NCBI GenBank assembly: GCA_016716135.1
Contig: JADJWX010000007.1
Span: forward strand, 1 to 64,000
Length of the DNA stretch: 64,000 nt
Source of the DNA: Lewinellaceae bacterium
GTDB taxonomy: Bacteria > Bacteroidota > Bacteroidia > Chitinophagales > Saprospiraceae
Direction of reading: 5' to 3'
Shown: piece after piece, positions 44,340 through 54,525 of the stretch
How the letters are laid out: each line of letters starts with the position of its first letter
Position numbering within the stretch: position 1 is the stretch's first letter
Notes under the pieces: generated by a model
Seen by the model: only the letters and a program-made list of their open reading frames with translations
Databases searched by the model: none
What the model was told of the DNA's origin: nothing
Made by a program: the position numbers and the translations under genes

Positions 44340-44966
44340 CTAAACCAACTTGTTTTTTACAGCAAATTCAACCAAACCGGCGATCCCCTGCACGCCCAGT
44401 TTTTGCAAAATATTGTTGCGATGAGTATCCACGGTGCGTGGACTGATAAACAACAGTCGGCCGATATCGGCGCTGGTGTGGCCCTTAGCCACGAGTTTTA
44501 GAATTTCCATTTCGCGTTCCGACAAACCGTAGGTTGCGCCGGGTGGTTCCGATTGTTGTTGCAGGAGCGTGAGCGTTACGTCGCCGGAAAAGTAGGGTTC
44601 GCCGGCGGCAACTTTTTTTATGGCAAGTCCCAACTCATCAAGTGAGGCATTTTTAAACAAAAAACCCTGGATGCCGCCGGCAATGGCTGCTTCGATCAAG
44701 GCCTTGTCCTGCATCATGGTCAGCATGATGACCTTAACGCCGAGAAATTCCTCCCGGATGGCTGCAGCAGCTTCCAGACCGTTCATCATCGGCATTTCGT
44801 AATCGACCAACACCACATCGGGGCGTATGCCACGCCGCAGCAAAGCCAGCAATTCTTTTCCGTTGGACGCATCGCCGAGCACTTCGACAAAATCAAGTTC
44901 GGACAACAGCGCCTTAAAGCCGGCCAGCACGAGGCGGTGATCATCGGCAAGCACAACACGGATCAT
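44340..44966 (-). CDS. NarL/LuxR-family response regulator
   Basis: A 208-residue response regulator. The receiver has phospho-acceptor Asp55 (DVVLVDYEMPMMNG), acidic pocket Asp8/Asp9 and Lys in LFKNASLDEL. The C-terminal LuxR-type helix-turn-helix is LSEREMEILKLVAKGHTSADIGRLLFISPRTVDTHRNNILQKLGV. It is 4 bp after the histidine kinase gene and clearly its partner. Target genes cannot be named. Confidence 0.95.
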   Translation of the reverse strand: MIRVVLADDHRLVLAGFKALLSELDFVEVLGDASNGKELLALLRRGIRPDVVLVDYEMPMMNGLEAAAAIREEFLGVKVIMLTMMQDKALIEAAIAGGIQGFLFKNASLDELGLAIKKVAAGEPYFSGDVTLTLLQQQSEPPGATYGLSEREMEILKLVAKGHTSADIGRLLFISPRTVDTHRNNILQKLGVQGIAGLVEFAVKNKLV

Positions 44967-44970
44967 AAGT

Positions 44971-46917
44971 TCAGCCTTTAGGGATGCTAACCCGGGCGAA
45001 CATGCCGCTGCCGGATTTATTTTTCCCGGTGATAAAATTGCCGCCCAGCGTATTGACCCTGCTCAGGATGTTCAGGATACCCATAGTTCCTTTTTGACGC
45101 GCCTGTTCAAAATCAAAACCGATACCGTCGTCAGCCAGTTCCAGGCTCAGTTCTAGTTCCGATTGCGCCAATCGCACCCACACCTTGCTGGCCCGGGCGT
45201 GTTTGATGATGTTGTTGAGCAGTTCCTGCGCTATACGGTAAAGCCCGGTTTGCTTTTTTTCATCGAGGGCTGCCGGCCAGTCGCTTTCTTCGATCTGAAA
45301 CTTCAGTCCTGCGGGTTTGGCCACATTATTCAGCAACAACTCCAGGCTGGGCAGCAGCCCGTGCTGTTCCAGGGTCGGTGGCATCATGGTGTGGGCGATG
45401 CTGCGTACCTCCTGGCAGGAGTTATCGAGTTGTTCAAGCAAACCATCTAGCCCGCTTGCTTCCTCTGGGGCGACCCGACGCAATTTATGCTGAAGCAGGT
45501 TAAAGCCGAGTTTCAGCGCGACCAATTCCTGCGCTATACCATCGTGCAAGTCTTTGGCAATGCGTTTGCGTTCGCCTTCCTGCGCCTCGATCACGGCATT
45601 CAGGCCGAGTTGTTGCTCGCGGATAACAGCGGCATCGAGTTCGGCTTTTTTGCGGGCGCGGTAGCGGTTATACAAAAAATACGCAGCCAGCACGAAGAGA
45701 AGCAACCCGGCCAAAAGTCCCAAAATGTACAGCCGCTGGTTGAGCAATTCGGCGCGTTGGCGCTGGATTTCGGCTTCTTTTTTTTCGGTTTCAAATTTGG
45801 TTTGCGCGTCCGCCACCTTCTCGGCCAACTGGCTATTGAAAACCGAGTCGCGGCCGGCCTGAAACAGTTCTTCGTAGGCATTTGCCTGCACAAAATTTTT
45901 TTGCAACAAATGCCAGTCGCGCAAATGGGCATAGTTGCTGAGGATAACCGTCGGGAAATTGATCTTTTGGGCTATCTCCAGCGATTCTTCGAACAGTTTT
46001 CGGGCCTGGTCCATATTACCGGATTCCAGGTAGGCGCGGCCCAGCTTTTCCAGTCCCTGGGCGATGGTGAGTTCGTCTTTCAGTTCCACAGCGATGTGGT
46101 AACACTTACGGGCATATTCCACGAAAGCGGCTTTGTTGCTCAGGCTGCGGTGGATGTCGGCTTTTATGGAATAGATGTACCCGAGGTGGAGTTTGTTGCC
46201 CGAGGCCAGCAGAATCTGTTCGCCCTCGTCGGCAGCAGCCAGGCCTTCGCGGTATTTTTTTTGGTTGCGCAGGGTTTCGGCGATGTTGACGTAGCAGGCG
46301 CCCATGCCGGCTTTGAAACCGATTTTTTTGAACGATTCCAGAGAAATGTTGAAATAGCGCAGGGCTTCGGCGTGGTTTTTCAGGTCCATGTAAGTCAGCC
46401 CCAGGTTGATGGCAGAAACGCCGATGACCTGTGGGTCTTCCCCTTTTTCGGCTTCCCGCTGGACCAGGAGTTGGTAATGCAGGGCGGAATCCAGTTTGCC
46501 CCTCCGGTAGTTGAGTGTGCCAAGGCGGGTGAGCGCGCCCAGGTAATATTTGGATTTCGGCAAAAGCGCTTTTGCCAAGGGCAGTTCTTCGCGGGTGATC
46601 TTTTCCGCCATATCCAGGTCGCCAAAATTCAGGTAGGTTTCGGCGATGCTGTTCAGGTTGCCGGCAATGCCACTGGTATCGCTGGTTTTTAGGGCATAGG
46701 CCAATCCTGCTTCTCCTGCTTCCAGGGCCTTTTCTTTATCGGTAAACCGGTATTCCCAACTCAGCAGGGCATAGTTGGCGGCTTTTTCCGGGCCTTCCAC
46801 CGACTCGATCACCCGGGCAATGCTGTCCAGGTTCGTTTGTGCAAATAGGCCGCCGGAAAGCAGCCCGATTAAAAAAGCCAGGACGGCGGCAGGTTGCTTA
46901 AAATTGCCGGATTTCAT
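44971..46917 (-). CDS. TPR-containing sensor histidine kinase (HisKA_3, NarX/DesK type)
   Basis: A sensor kinase of about 648 residues. After a signal peptide (...PAAVLAFLIGLLSGGLFAQ) come 6-7 TPR motifs that would sit in the periplasm, a coiled coil, one membrane helix (ILGLLAGLLLFVLAAYFLYNRY), and the HisKA_3 dimerisation domain with phosphorylated His in RKRIAKDLHDGIAQELVALKLGF. An HATPase domain (GLYRIAQELLNNIIKHARASKVWVRLAQ; DDGIGFD; KGTMGILNILSRVNTLGG) ends it. ATG 46917 is preferred over 46941: a TTTCTTTG -7-like box at 46958-46965 leaves only 9 bases before the longer start. Confidence 0.93.
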   Translation of the reverse strand: MKSGNFKQPAAVLAFLIGLLSGGLFAQTNLDSIARVIESVEGPEKAANYALLSWEYRFTDKEKALEAGEAGLAYALKTSDTSGIAGNLNSIAETYLNFGDLDMAEKITREELPLAKALLPKSKYYLGALTRLGTLNYRRGKLDSALHYQLLVQREAEKGEDPQVIGVSAINLGLTYMDLKNHAEALRYFNISLESFKKIGFKAGMGACYVNIAETLRNQKKYREGLAAADEGEQILLASGNKLHLGYIYSIKADIHRSLSNKAAFVEYARKCYHIAVELKDELTIAQGLEKLGRAYLESGNMDQARKLFEESLEIAQKINFPTVILSNYAHLRDWHLLQKNFVQANAYEELFQAGRDSVFNSQLAEKVADAQTKFETEKKEAEIQRQRAELLNQRLYILGLLAGLLLFVLAAYFLYNRYRARKKAELDAAVIREQQLGLNAVIEAQEGERKRIAKDLHDGIAQELVALKLGFNLLQHKLRRVAPEEASGLDGLLEQLDNSCQEVRSIAHTMMPPTLEQHGLLPSLELLLNNVAKPAGLKFQIEESDWPAALDEKKQTGLYRIAQELLNNIIKHARASKVWVRLAQSELELSLELADDGIGFDFEQARQKGTMGILNILSRVNTLGGNFITGKNKSGSGMFARVSIPKG

Positions 46918-47025
46918 GTCAGAACAGGGTTTGATGAACATGCTGAACTTTGCAAAGAAAGTATGTGCAGGCGTAAAAATGGCAATTCATGGCCGTGAAT
47001 TCAGGATCGAAATCTTAGACGCCAA

Positions 47026-47252
47026 GTGAGGGGGTGACTTGGAGTCTAATGTCGTCAACTTAAAGTATTTGGGTGGGTGAACACTTTTGACTTTTCAAAT
47101 TAGACTTTTCAAATTTGACTTAAAAGGAACTTCCCGAACTGATATTGCTCTTGAAGAAGTCAAAAGTTCAATTTGAAAAGTCAAATTTGAAAAGTGTCTA
47201 CCTCCTCTGATTTCTTAAATTGACGACATTAGACTACCAGTCACCCCCTCAC
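47026..47252. mobile_element. 187-bp foldback element, copy 3, in the centre of a palindrome
   Basis: Core 47046-47232 identical by eye to copies 1 and 2. Outer arms 47026-47039 and 47239-47252 (GTGAGGGGGTGACT and exact complement) again form a perfect palindrome. The flanking 9-mers differ here: ACTTGGAGT on the left and ACTACCAGT on the right, so only the ACT...AGT frame is shared and the middle triplet changes from TGG to ACC. It occupies most of the spacer between the kinase and DUF4256 genes. Confidence 0.88.
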
Positions 47253-47355
47253 TACGACTACGTATATTCGTGCATTAGCCGAAAAGGAATATGTAAGGTG
47301 ATATTCCCAAAATGGCACAGCTTTAAAATTTCAGCAGTATTCAAAATAGCAGCGA

Positions 47356-47913
47356 ATGAACAAGGAACTGGCACCGGAACAACGGGAAGCATTAATCAAC
47401 ATCCTAAAAGCCCGTTTTGAGCAAAACATAAACCGCCACAATGGATTGAAATGGGCTGACATACAGGTAAAACTGCATGCAAGTCCGGAAAAACTCTGGT
47501 CGCTCCATGTCATGGAAGAAACCGGCGGCGAACCCGATGTTGTCGGTTATGATAAAACTACGGGCGAATACATTTTCTATGATTGTGCCCCGGAAAGTCC
47601 CAAAGGCCGGAGAAGTGTTTGTTACGACCGGGAGGCGTTGGATGCCAGGAAAGAACATAAACCACAAGACAGCGCCATGGAAATGGCGGCTGCGATGGGC
47701 ATTGAAATGTTGACGGAAGCCCAATACCGGGAATTGCAGCAGCTTGGAAAATTCGATACGAAAACTTCAAGTTGGGTAAAAACACCCGCCGAAATCCGGA
47801 AACTGGGCGGGGCAATTTTTTGTGATCGGCGCTACGACACGGTTTTTGTGTACCACAACGGCGCCGAATCCTACTATGCCGCCAGAGGGTTTCGTGGTTG
47901 GTTAAGGGTTTGA
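47356..47913 (+). CDS. DUF4256 domain protein
   Basis: A 185-residue cytosolic protein matching DUF4256: LKARFEQNINRHNGLKWADIQVKLHASPEKLWSLHVMEETGGEPDVVGYDKTTGEYIFYDCAPESPKGRRSVCYDREALDARKEHKPQDSAMEMAAAMGIEML, then LGKFDTKTSSWVKTPAEIRKLGGAIFCDRRYDTVFVYHNGAESYYAARGFRG. The family is widespread and uncharacterised. Convergent with katG; a hairpin separates them. Confidence 0.92.
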   Translation: MNKELAPEQREALINILKARFEQNINRHNGLKWADIQVKLHASPEKLWSLHVMEETGGEPDVVGYDKTTGEYIFYDCAPESPKGRRSVCYDREALDARKEHKPQDSAMEMAAAMGIEMLTEAQYRELQQLGKFDTKTSSWVKTPAEIRKLGGAIFCDRRYDTVFVYHNGAESYYAARGFRGWLRV

Positions 47914-47931
47914 ACACATTCATTGGGCCCT

Positions 47932-47965
47932 AAAAAAAGAGGTGACCCGCTGTCAGGTCACCTCT
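47932..47965 (-). terminator. Rho-independent terminator of katG
   Basis: AGAGGTGACC (47938-47947) and GGTCACCTCT (47956-47965) form a perfect 10-bp stem with an 8-base loop. Read on the minus strand it is followed by a run of U (47938-47932), so it serves katG; it also lies just after the convergent DUF4256 gene. Confidence 0.85.
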
Positions 47966-48000
47966 TGCCAATAGAGTATATCTACCCGATTGGAATCCGG

Positions 48001-50271
<2,271 letters not shown>

Positions 50272-50555
50272 CTAACATAAGTGTAAAATTGACAAATTGT
50301 TCAGCGGCTGTTTGAATTTTTCTGCATTGCCGGCATTGCTCGCCCGTTTTGTTTACAAGGTGGGTTTAGCGTTTGAAAAACCTGCTACCGAGCTGAATCT
50401 TGCAGGTTTTGAAATGGCCAAAGCGCCTAACTTTGCCTTGTGGCAAGCCTGCTTTGCAATTTTACAAACAGCTGTAGCAAAGATTCAAGGATAATCCACC
50501 AGAACACAGCATTGAAAATACTGATTGTGATCATTGGAAAATCGAATACGTTCGT

Positions 50556-51008
50556 ATGGGATTAATTGAAGACAAACTGAACAACCTGGGCATTTATCTG
50601 GAGCCACCCAAACCACCAGTTGCGAACTACGTAGGCTCAAAACGAGCAGGTAATTTGTTGTTCGTTTCCGGAAGAAAAAGTGAATTAACGGGCAAGGTAG
50701 GCAAAACGGTCACTGAAGCACAAGCGAAAGATGCCGCAAGGGATACTGTGGTTTTAATCCTTTCAATTATCAAGAACGACATACTTGATTTGGACCTCAT
50801 TGAAAGTGTTGTCAAGGTTCAGGGATTTATACAGTGTTCAAAAAAATTCAACCGGCTGCCGCAGGTTCTCGATGGCGCATCAGCGTTATTAATTGAGTTA
50901 TTTGGCGAGCAGGGCAGACATGCACGCACGGCTACAGGGGCCGCCCAATTGCCGTATGATGCGACAATACAACTGGATATGATTTTACAACTAAAGTCTA
51001 CGAAATAA
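50556..51008 (+). CDS. RidA/YjgF-family protein
   Basis: A 150-residue member of the RidA family, which typically hydrolyses reactive enamine/imine intermediates made by PLP enzymes. The pattern ANYVGSKRAGNLLFVSGRKS, AKDAARDTVVLILSIIKND, IESVVKVQGFIQCSKKFNRLPQVLDGAS, and FGEQGRHARTATGAAQLPYDATIQLDMILQ fits; the Arg of GRHARTATG is at the catalytic-arginine position. The N-terminal EPPKPPVANYV resembles the YjgF subgroup sometimes annotated as RidA-like rather than true RidA, so activity is inferred. Confidence 0.88.
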   Translation: MGLIEDKLNNLGIYLEPPKPPVANYVGSKRAGNLLFVSGRKSELTGKVGKTVTEAQAKDAARDTVVLILSIIKNDILDLDLIESVVKVQGFIQCSKKFNRLPQVLDGASALLIELFGEQGRHARTATGAAQLPYDATIQLDMILQLKSTK

Positions 51009-51204
51009 AACCCTGTTATCCAGGGCGCCGGCATAGTTGAACCACAGCCGGTTGTCCGGGGTTGCGTATAGTGTGCCGCTCTACCCGATAAACCTGTTGG
51101 TCGGAAAGACGTTTTGGAGCGGTTACATGAAACGGGTGCCGGAAAACATACGGGAAATGGCGAATACTCGGGAGCCCTAACTTTATGCATGAAAAAATGA
51201 CAAA

Positions 51205-51687
51205 ATGATGGAAAATTCAACACAATTGGCCAATCGCTTCCGGGAAGTTCTTTTAAACGGAAAATGGATCGCCAACACAAACTTCAAGGACCAATTGACC
51301 ACGGTGACCTGGGAGGAGGCAACCAGAAAAATCGGATCGTTAAATTCAATTGCAGCGCTGGCCTACCATATCAATTATTACATAGGCGGCATCGTGCAGG
51401 TTTTTGAAGGCGGGTCGCTTGACATACGCGACAAATACAGTTTCGACCTTCCCCCGATCCATTCAAAAGCGGATTGGGAGACCTTGTTGCAGACCATGTG
51501 GGACAATGCAGAAAAGTTTGCCGGCTATGTCGAGATAATGCCGGACGAAAAACTGGAGGCTGTTTTCGTAGATGAAAAATATGGAAATTATCGCAGAAAT
51601 ATTGAAGGGGTGATCGAGCACAGCTACTATCATTTGGGGCAAATTTCGTTGCTAAAAAAACTGATCCGGCAAGCTGAAAATGCGTAA
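51205..51687 (+). CDS. DinB-like (four-helix, metal-binding) protein
   Basis: A 160-residue DinB/YfiT-type four-helix protein. Candidate metal ligands are His in AALAYHINYYIGG and the two His residues of VIEHSYYHLGQISLLKKLI, the typical last-helix HxxYHxGQI motif. Members act as metal-dependent thiol transferases or have unknown jobs. A second, DUF1572-type relative lies at 53316. The start is one of two adjacent ATGs (51205/51208). Confidence 0.82.
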   Translation: MMENSTQLANRFREVLLNGKWIANTNFKDQLTTVTWEEATRKIGSLNSIAALAYHINYYIGGIVQVFEGGSLDIRDKYSFDLPPIHSKADWETLLQTMWDNAEKFAGYVEIMPDEKLEAVFVDEKYGNYRRNIEGVIEHSYYHLGQISLLKKLIRQAENA

Positions 51688-51819
51688 GCGCCTGCAGGAC
51701 GCTGCCTGATGTGGAGCCCGCACTACCAGCCTGCGGTTTTTGCCATCCACAAGTTTTATTTGGATATTGTCGCCCAATTTTAATTCAACCGTTCAACAAC
51801 AATTAGTTTACCAATCAAT

Positions 51820-52764
51820 ATGGGTACCGTTACCAAACAGCACAATGACTATTACTGGTCCGCCGACCGCGAACCGCACTTCCAGCGCCGGAAGGACATC
51901 CTGGCCAAACACCCGGAAGTCACGAAACTTTTCGGCATTGATCCTTCTTTGAAATACAAAACCGTGGCGCTTGTTGCCGTCCAGCTCCTGGTGGCCTATT
52001 ATGCCTACCTGTTGAATTGGTGGCAATTTATTTTGGTTGCTTTTTTTGTGGGCGCCACCATTGCCCATGCGTTGTTCCTGGCCATCCACGAGATCACGCA
52101 CGATTTGGCGTTCAAGTCGAAAAAGCACAACAACTTCCTGGCGCTGATTGCCAACTTGCCCATTGTCATCCCCTATGCCATGTCGTTCAAAGTTTACCAC
52201 GCCTTGCACCACTGGGAGCAGGGCAAAGATGGAGTGGATACGGATATCCCTTCCCGCACCGAGGCAAAGATTTTCAGGGGCTTCATCGGCAAGTTTATCT
52301 GGTTTTTACACCAGATCGTATTTTACGCCTTGCGGCCTGTTTTTGTCAAACCGATCAAACTGGAACGGTGGCAGTGGTATAACATTCTTTTTCAGGTGGC
52401 CGTCATGGCCCTGTATCTCCCCTTTGCGGGCTGGGCAGGTGTTGGCTTCCTGTTCCTGTCGCTGTTGTTTGCCGGCGGCCTGCACCCAACCTCGGGGCAC
52501 TTCATCTCGGAACACTACGTTTTTCACGAAGGCCAGGAGACCTACTCCTACTACGGACCACTCAATGCCATCACATTCAATGTGGGTTACCACAACGAGC
52601 ACCACGATTTTCCCACCATTCCCGGCAGCCGGTTACCGGAATTGAAGAAAACGGCGCCGGAGTTTTATGATGGCCTGCATTCCTATAACTCCTGGACAGG
52701 CGTGATCCTGGCGTTTTTATTTAACAAAAAGGTGACCTTGTATTCGAGGACGAAGCGGAAGTGA
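51820..52764 (+). CDS. Dihydroceramide (sphingolipid) delta-4-desaturase-like membrane enzyme
   Basis: A 314-residue membrane di-iron desaturase. The three histidine boxes are HEITH (90-94), HALHH (127-131) and HNEHH (258-262, in NVGYHNEHHDFP), with additional His222, His227 and His232 in GLHPTSGHFISEHYVF. The C-terminal half (GHFISEHYVF..ETYSYYGPLNAITFNVGYHNEHHDFP.IPG) and the ending YNSW...YSR follow the eukaryotic DES1/degs family almost residue by residue as I recall it. The N terminus also matches (HFQRRKDILAKHPEV). The enzyme would introduce a delta-4 double bond into a sphingoid base. Bacteroidota make sphingolipids, so a substrate is plausible. No spt gene is adjacent. Confidence 0.9.
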   Translation: MGTVTKQHNDYYWSADREPHFQRRKDILAKHPEVTKLFGIDPSLKYKTVALVAVQLLVAYYAYLLNWWQFILVAFFVGATIAHALFLAIHEITHDLAFKSKKHNNFLALIANLPIVIPYAMSFKVYHALHHWEQGKDGVDTDIPSRTEAKIFRGFIGKFIWFLHQIVFYALRPVFVKPIKLERWQWYNILFQVAVMALYLPFAGWAGVGFLFLSLLFAGGLHPTSGHFISEHYVFHEGQETYSYYGPLNAITFNVGYHNEHHDFPTIPGSRLPELKKTAPEFYDGLHSYNSWTGVILAFLFNKKVTLYSRTKRK

Positions 52765-52846
52765 GTGAAACACCTGTTGTGGCAACTTCGGCAGGATTTT
52801 CAGGCAGATAGAGCGCGGAAACATAAATAATTTATAGCCTAAAAAA

Positions 52847-53278
52847 ATGAATATCAGAGCATTCAACCTGCGACCAAAGTTAGGCCCTAAAAATTTTGAG
52901 ATCGTTCAAAAGATGTTTACAACCGAAGTGCCTGAATTGTACAAGCAATATTTAATACAATATGCGGGGTGTAGTATCAAAGAAGACACTTTTACAGACA
53001 ACGCAGGGTGCAAGTGGATTCTTGCAAGTTTTTCCAATAGCAGTGACATAATGAACCTGCCAAAAGAATTTAAAACAGCCGGCTGGGGTGATTGGATCGT
53101 TTTTGGGTACGACGAAGGGGGATGGCATTATTGTATAAATATGTCAACAACCGAGAATTACAACTCGGTTTTCATCAACAGATGGACCGATCATGAGCCA
53201 GAGAATCAATTTGTGAAAATTGCCGACAGCTTTGAAGAATTCATGCAAGGCCTTCAAGAAGATAACAAGCGGCTGTAA
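52847..53278 (+). CDS. SMI1/KNR4-family (SUKH-like) protein
   Basis: A 143-residue protein with the SUKH-type pattern: an N-terminal helix NFEIVQKMFTTEVPELYKQYLIQYAGCSI, aromatic strands (WILASFSN, WGDWIVFGYDEGGWHYCINM) and the terminal VKIADSFEEFMQGLQED helix. In other bacteria these proteins are frequently immunity proteins against polymorphic toxins, but no toxin gene is adjacent, so this role is only a possibility. The gene is noticeably AT-richer than the desaturase gene before it. It is followed after 37 bp by the DUF1572 gene. Confidence 0.75.
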   Translation: MNIRAFNLRPKLGPKNFEIVQKMFTTEVPELYKQYLIQYAGCSIKEDTFTDNAGCKWILASFSNSSDIMNLPKEFKTAGWGDWIVFGYDEGGWHYCINMSTTENYNSVFINRWTDHEPENQFVKIADSFEEFMQGLQEDNKRL

Positions 53279-53315
53279 TCGGGAACCTGCCGGGCAACAC
53301 AAAACGCCACAACAC

Positions 53316-53888
53316 ATGACAGACCATTACCTGGAAAGCGTAAAAAAACAATTCAAATACTATAAATTACTCGGCGACAAAACCTTTGCCCAATTGGCCG
53401 ACGATAAGCTGTTTTGGCAATACAACGACGACAGCAACAGCATCGCCACCATCGTCAAACACATTTGGGGAAACATGCTTTCGCGCTGGACGGATTTCCT
53501 CACTACCGACGGCGAAAAAACCTGGCGCGACCGGGATGCAGAATTTGAAAACGATATCAACAGCCGGCAGGAACTGCTGGAAAAATGGGAAGCAGGCTGG
53601 AACTGCGTGTTCAACGCTCTGGAACCCCTGGCGGCAAACGACCTGAACAGAACCATTTATATTCGAAACCAGGAACACACCGTCATCGACGCTATCAGTC
53701 GCCAACTTGCGCACTACGCTTACCACATCGGCCAGATCGTATATTTGGGGAAAATGCTGGCTGAAAAAAACTGGACATCACTGACCATCCCCAAAGGGCA
53801 ATCGGATGCGTTTAACGCGGAAAAGTTCTCCAAACCCAAACAAAAAGGCCATTTTGCCGACGACTTCCTGAAGGACGGCAAAGTATAA
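53316..53888 (+). CDS. DUF1572 / DinB-superfamily protein
   Basis: A 190-residue DinB-superfamily protein of the DUF1572 type. Ligand candidates: IVKHIWGNMLSRWTDFLTTDGEKTW (His in helix 2) and the paired His of ISRQLAHYAYHIGQIVYLGKML (last helix). The ATG at 53316 gives the family start MTDHYLESVKKQFKYYKLLGDKTFAQL; longer starts overlap the SMI1-like gene. Ends in a charged KGHFADDFLKDGKV tail. Function unknown. Confidence 0.87.
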   Translation: MTDHYLESVKKQFKYYKLLGDKTFAQLADDKLFWQYNDDSNSIATIVKHIWGNMLSRWTDFLTTDGEKTWRDRDAEFENDINSRQELLEKWEAGWNCVFNALEPLAANDLNRTIYIRNQEHTVIDAISRQLAHYAYHIGQIVYLGKMLAEKNWTSLTIPKGQSDAFNAEKFSKPKQKGHFADDFLKDGKV

Positions 53889-53997
53889 ATATTGCCCGAT
53901 ATGTTTTGAGCCCGGCACCCTAACCGGAATTAATAATCTGCGAGAATCCGCGTTTCGCCGATGGCGAATCTGCAGCATCCGCGTTGTATTCGAACGC

Positions 53998-54420
53998 AAG
54001 TGTCAGCAGGACTGTGAGTCTAATGTCGTCGACTTAATACTACTTTGTCACTTTAAATTGGAGAGGTTCGTAGAGCATTTCCCGCAGAGTTACGCCGAGT
54101 TAATTCGCCGAGTTCCGCTGAGTTTTCCTTTACCGGGATGGGTACTTTGCGTACGCTGCGTAAAAACGCCGCGTAACTCTGCGAGAAATATGCTAAGGGC
54201 GGCGTTCCCTGCTTCGGGTCAAATTACCTAAAGATTCAGCGATTGATGTTCCACCTTTCTTGATTGTTGCGTGGTGCAATTGTTAAAGTGACAAAGTAGT
54301 ATTAAGAAAGTAAAAGGCAAATCTTTAGCGGCGAATCCTGCAGGCTCATAGAGTATTTCCAATTCCTGACACATGCTTTCTTAAATCGACGAAATTAGAC
54401 TGAAAGTCATGCCGACACTA
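53998..54420. mobile_element. Divergent relative of the 187-bp element, invaded by a second element
   Basis: Outer element 54020-54398 begins CTAATGTCGTCGACTTAA and ends with a complement of CTAATTTCGTCGATTTAAG. It is flanked by ACTGTGAGT (54011-54019) and ACTGAAAGT (54399-54407), and those by imperfect palindrome arms (53998-54013 / 54405-54420, 13 of 16 matches). Removing the inner element gives a ~111-bp foldback element whose ends agree with the 187-bp family but whose interior does not. The 637-bp gap it lies in (53889-54525) has no gene; the left part holds short direct repeats (AATCTGC...ATCCGCGTT twice). Confidence 0.8.
54038..54301. mobile_element. Nested 264-bp element flanked by TTAA
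   Basis: TACTACTTTGTCACTTTAA at 54038-54056 and its exact complement (54283-54301) are the termini; TTAA lies directly outside both ends (54034-54037, 54302-54305) as in a 4-bp target duplication. Inside, 54074-54094 and 54170-54194 form another inverted repeat built on CGCAGAGTTACG / CGTAACTCTGCG. No reading frame of note. Confidence 0.75.
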
Positions 54421-54447
54421 TGGCCCTTAGCAAATATGCCCCCCCCC

Positions 54448-54482
54448 AAAAAAAACGGCACGGTGTCCCACACACCGTACCG
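54448..54482 (-). terminator. Rho-independent terminator of the dcw operon (after ftsZ)
   Basis: On the minus strand CGGTACGGTGT (54482-54472) pairs with ACACCGTGCCG (54466-54456), 11 bp with one G-U, followed by eight U (54455-54448), and then by a run of nine G/C. It lies 44 bases after the ftsZ stop codon. Confidence 0.85.
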
Positions 54483-54525
54483 CATAGAAATGGTATAGTA
54501 AATCCGAATTAGTCGTAACCGTAAA

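Noticed and set aside
52847..53278. SMI1/KNR4-type gene as an immunity gene of a toxin system
   Set aside because: No toxin, delivery or neighbouring immunity gene is visible; recorded only as a possibility in the feature entry.
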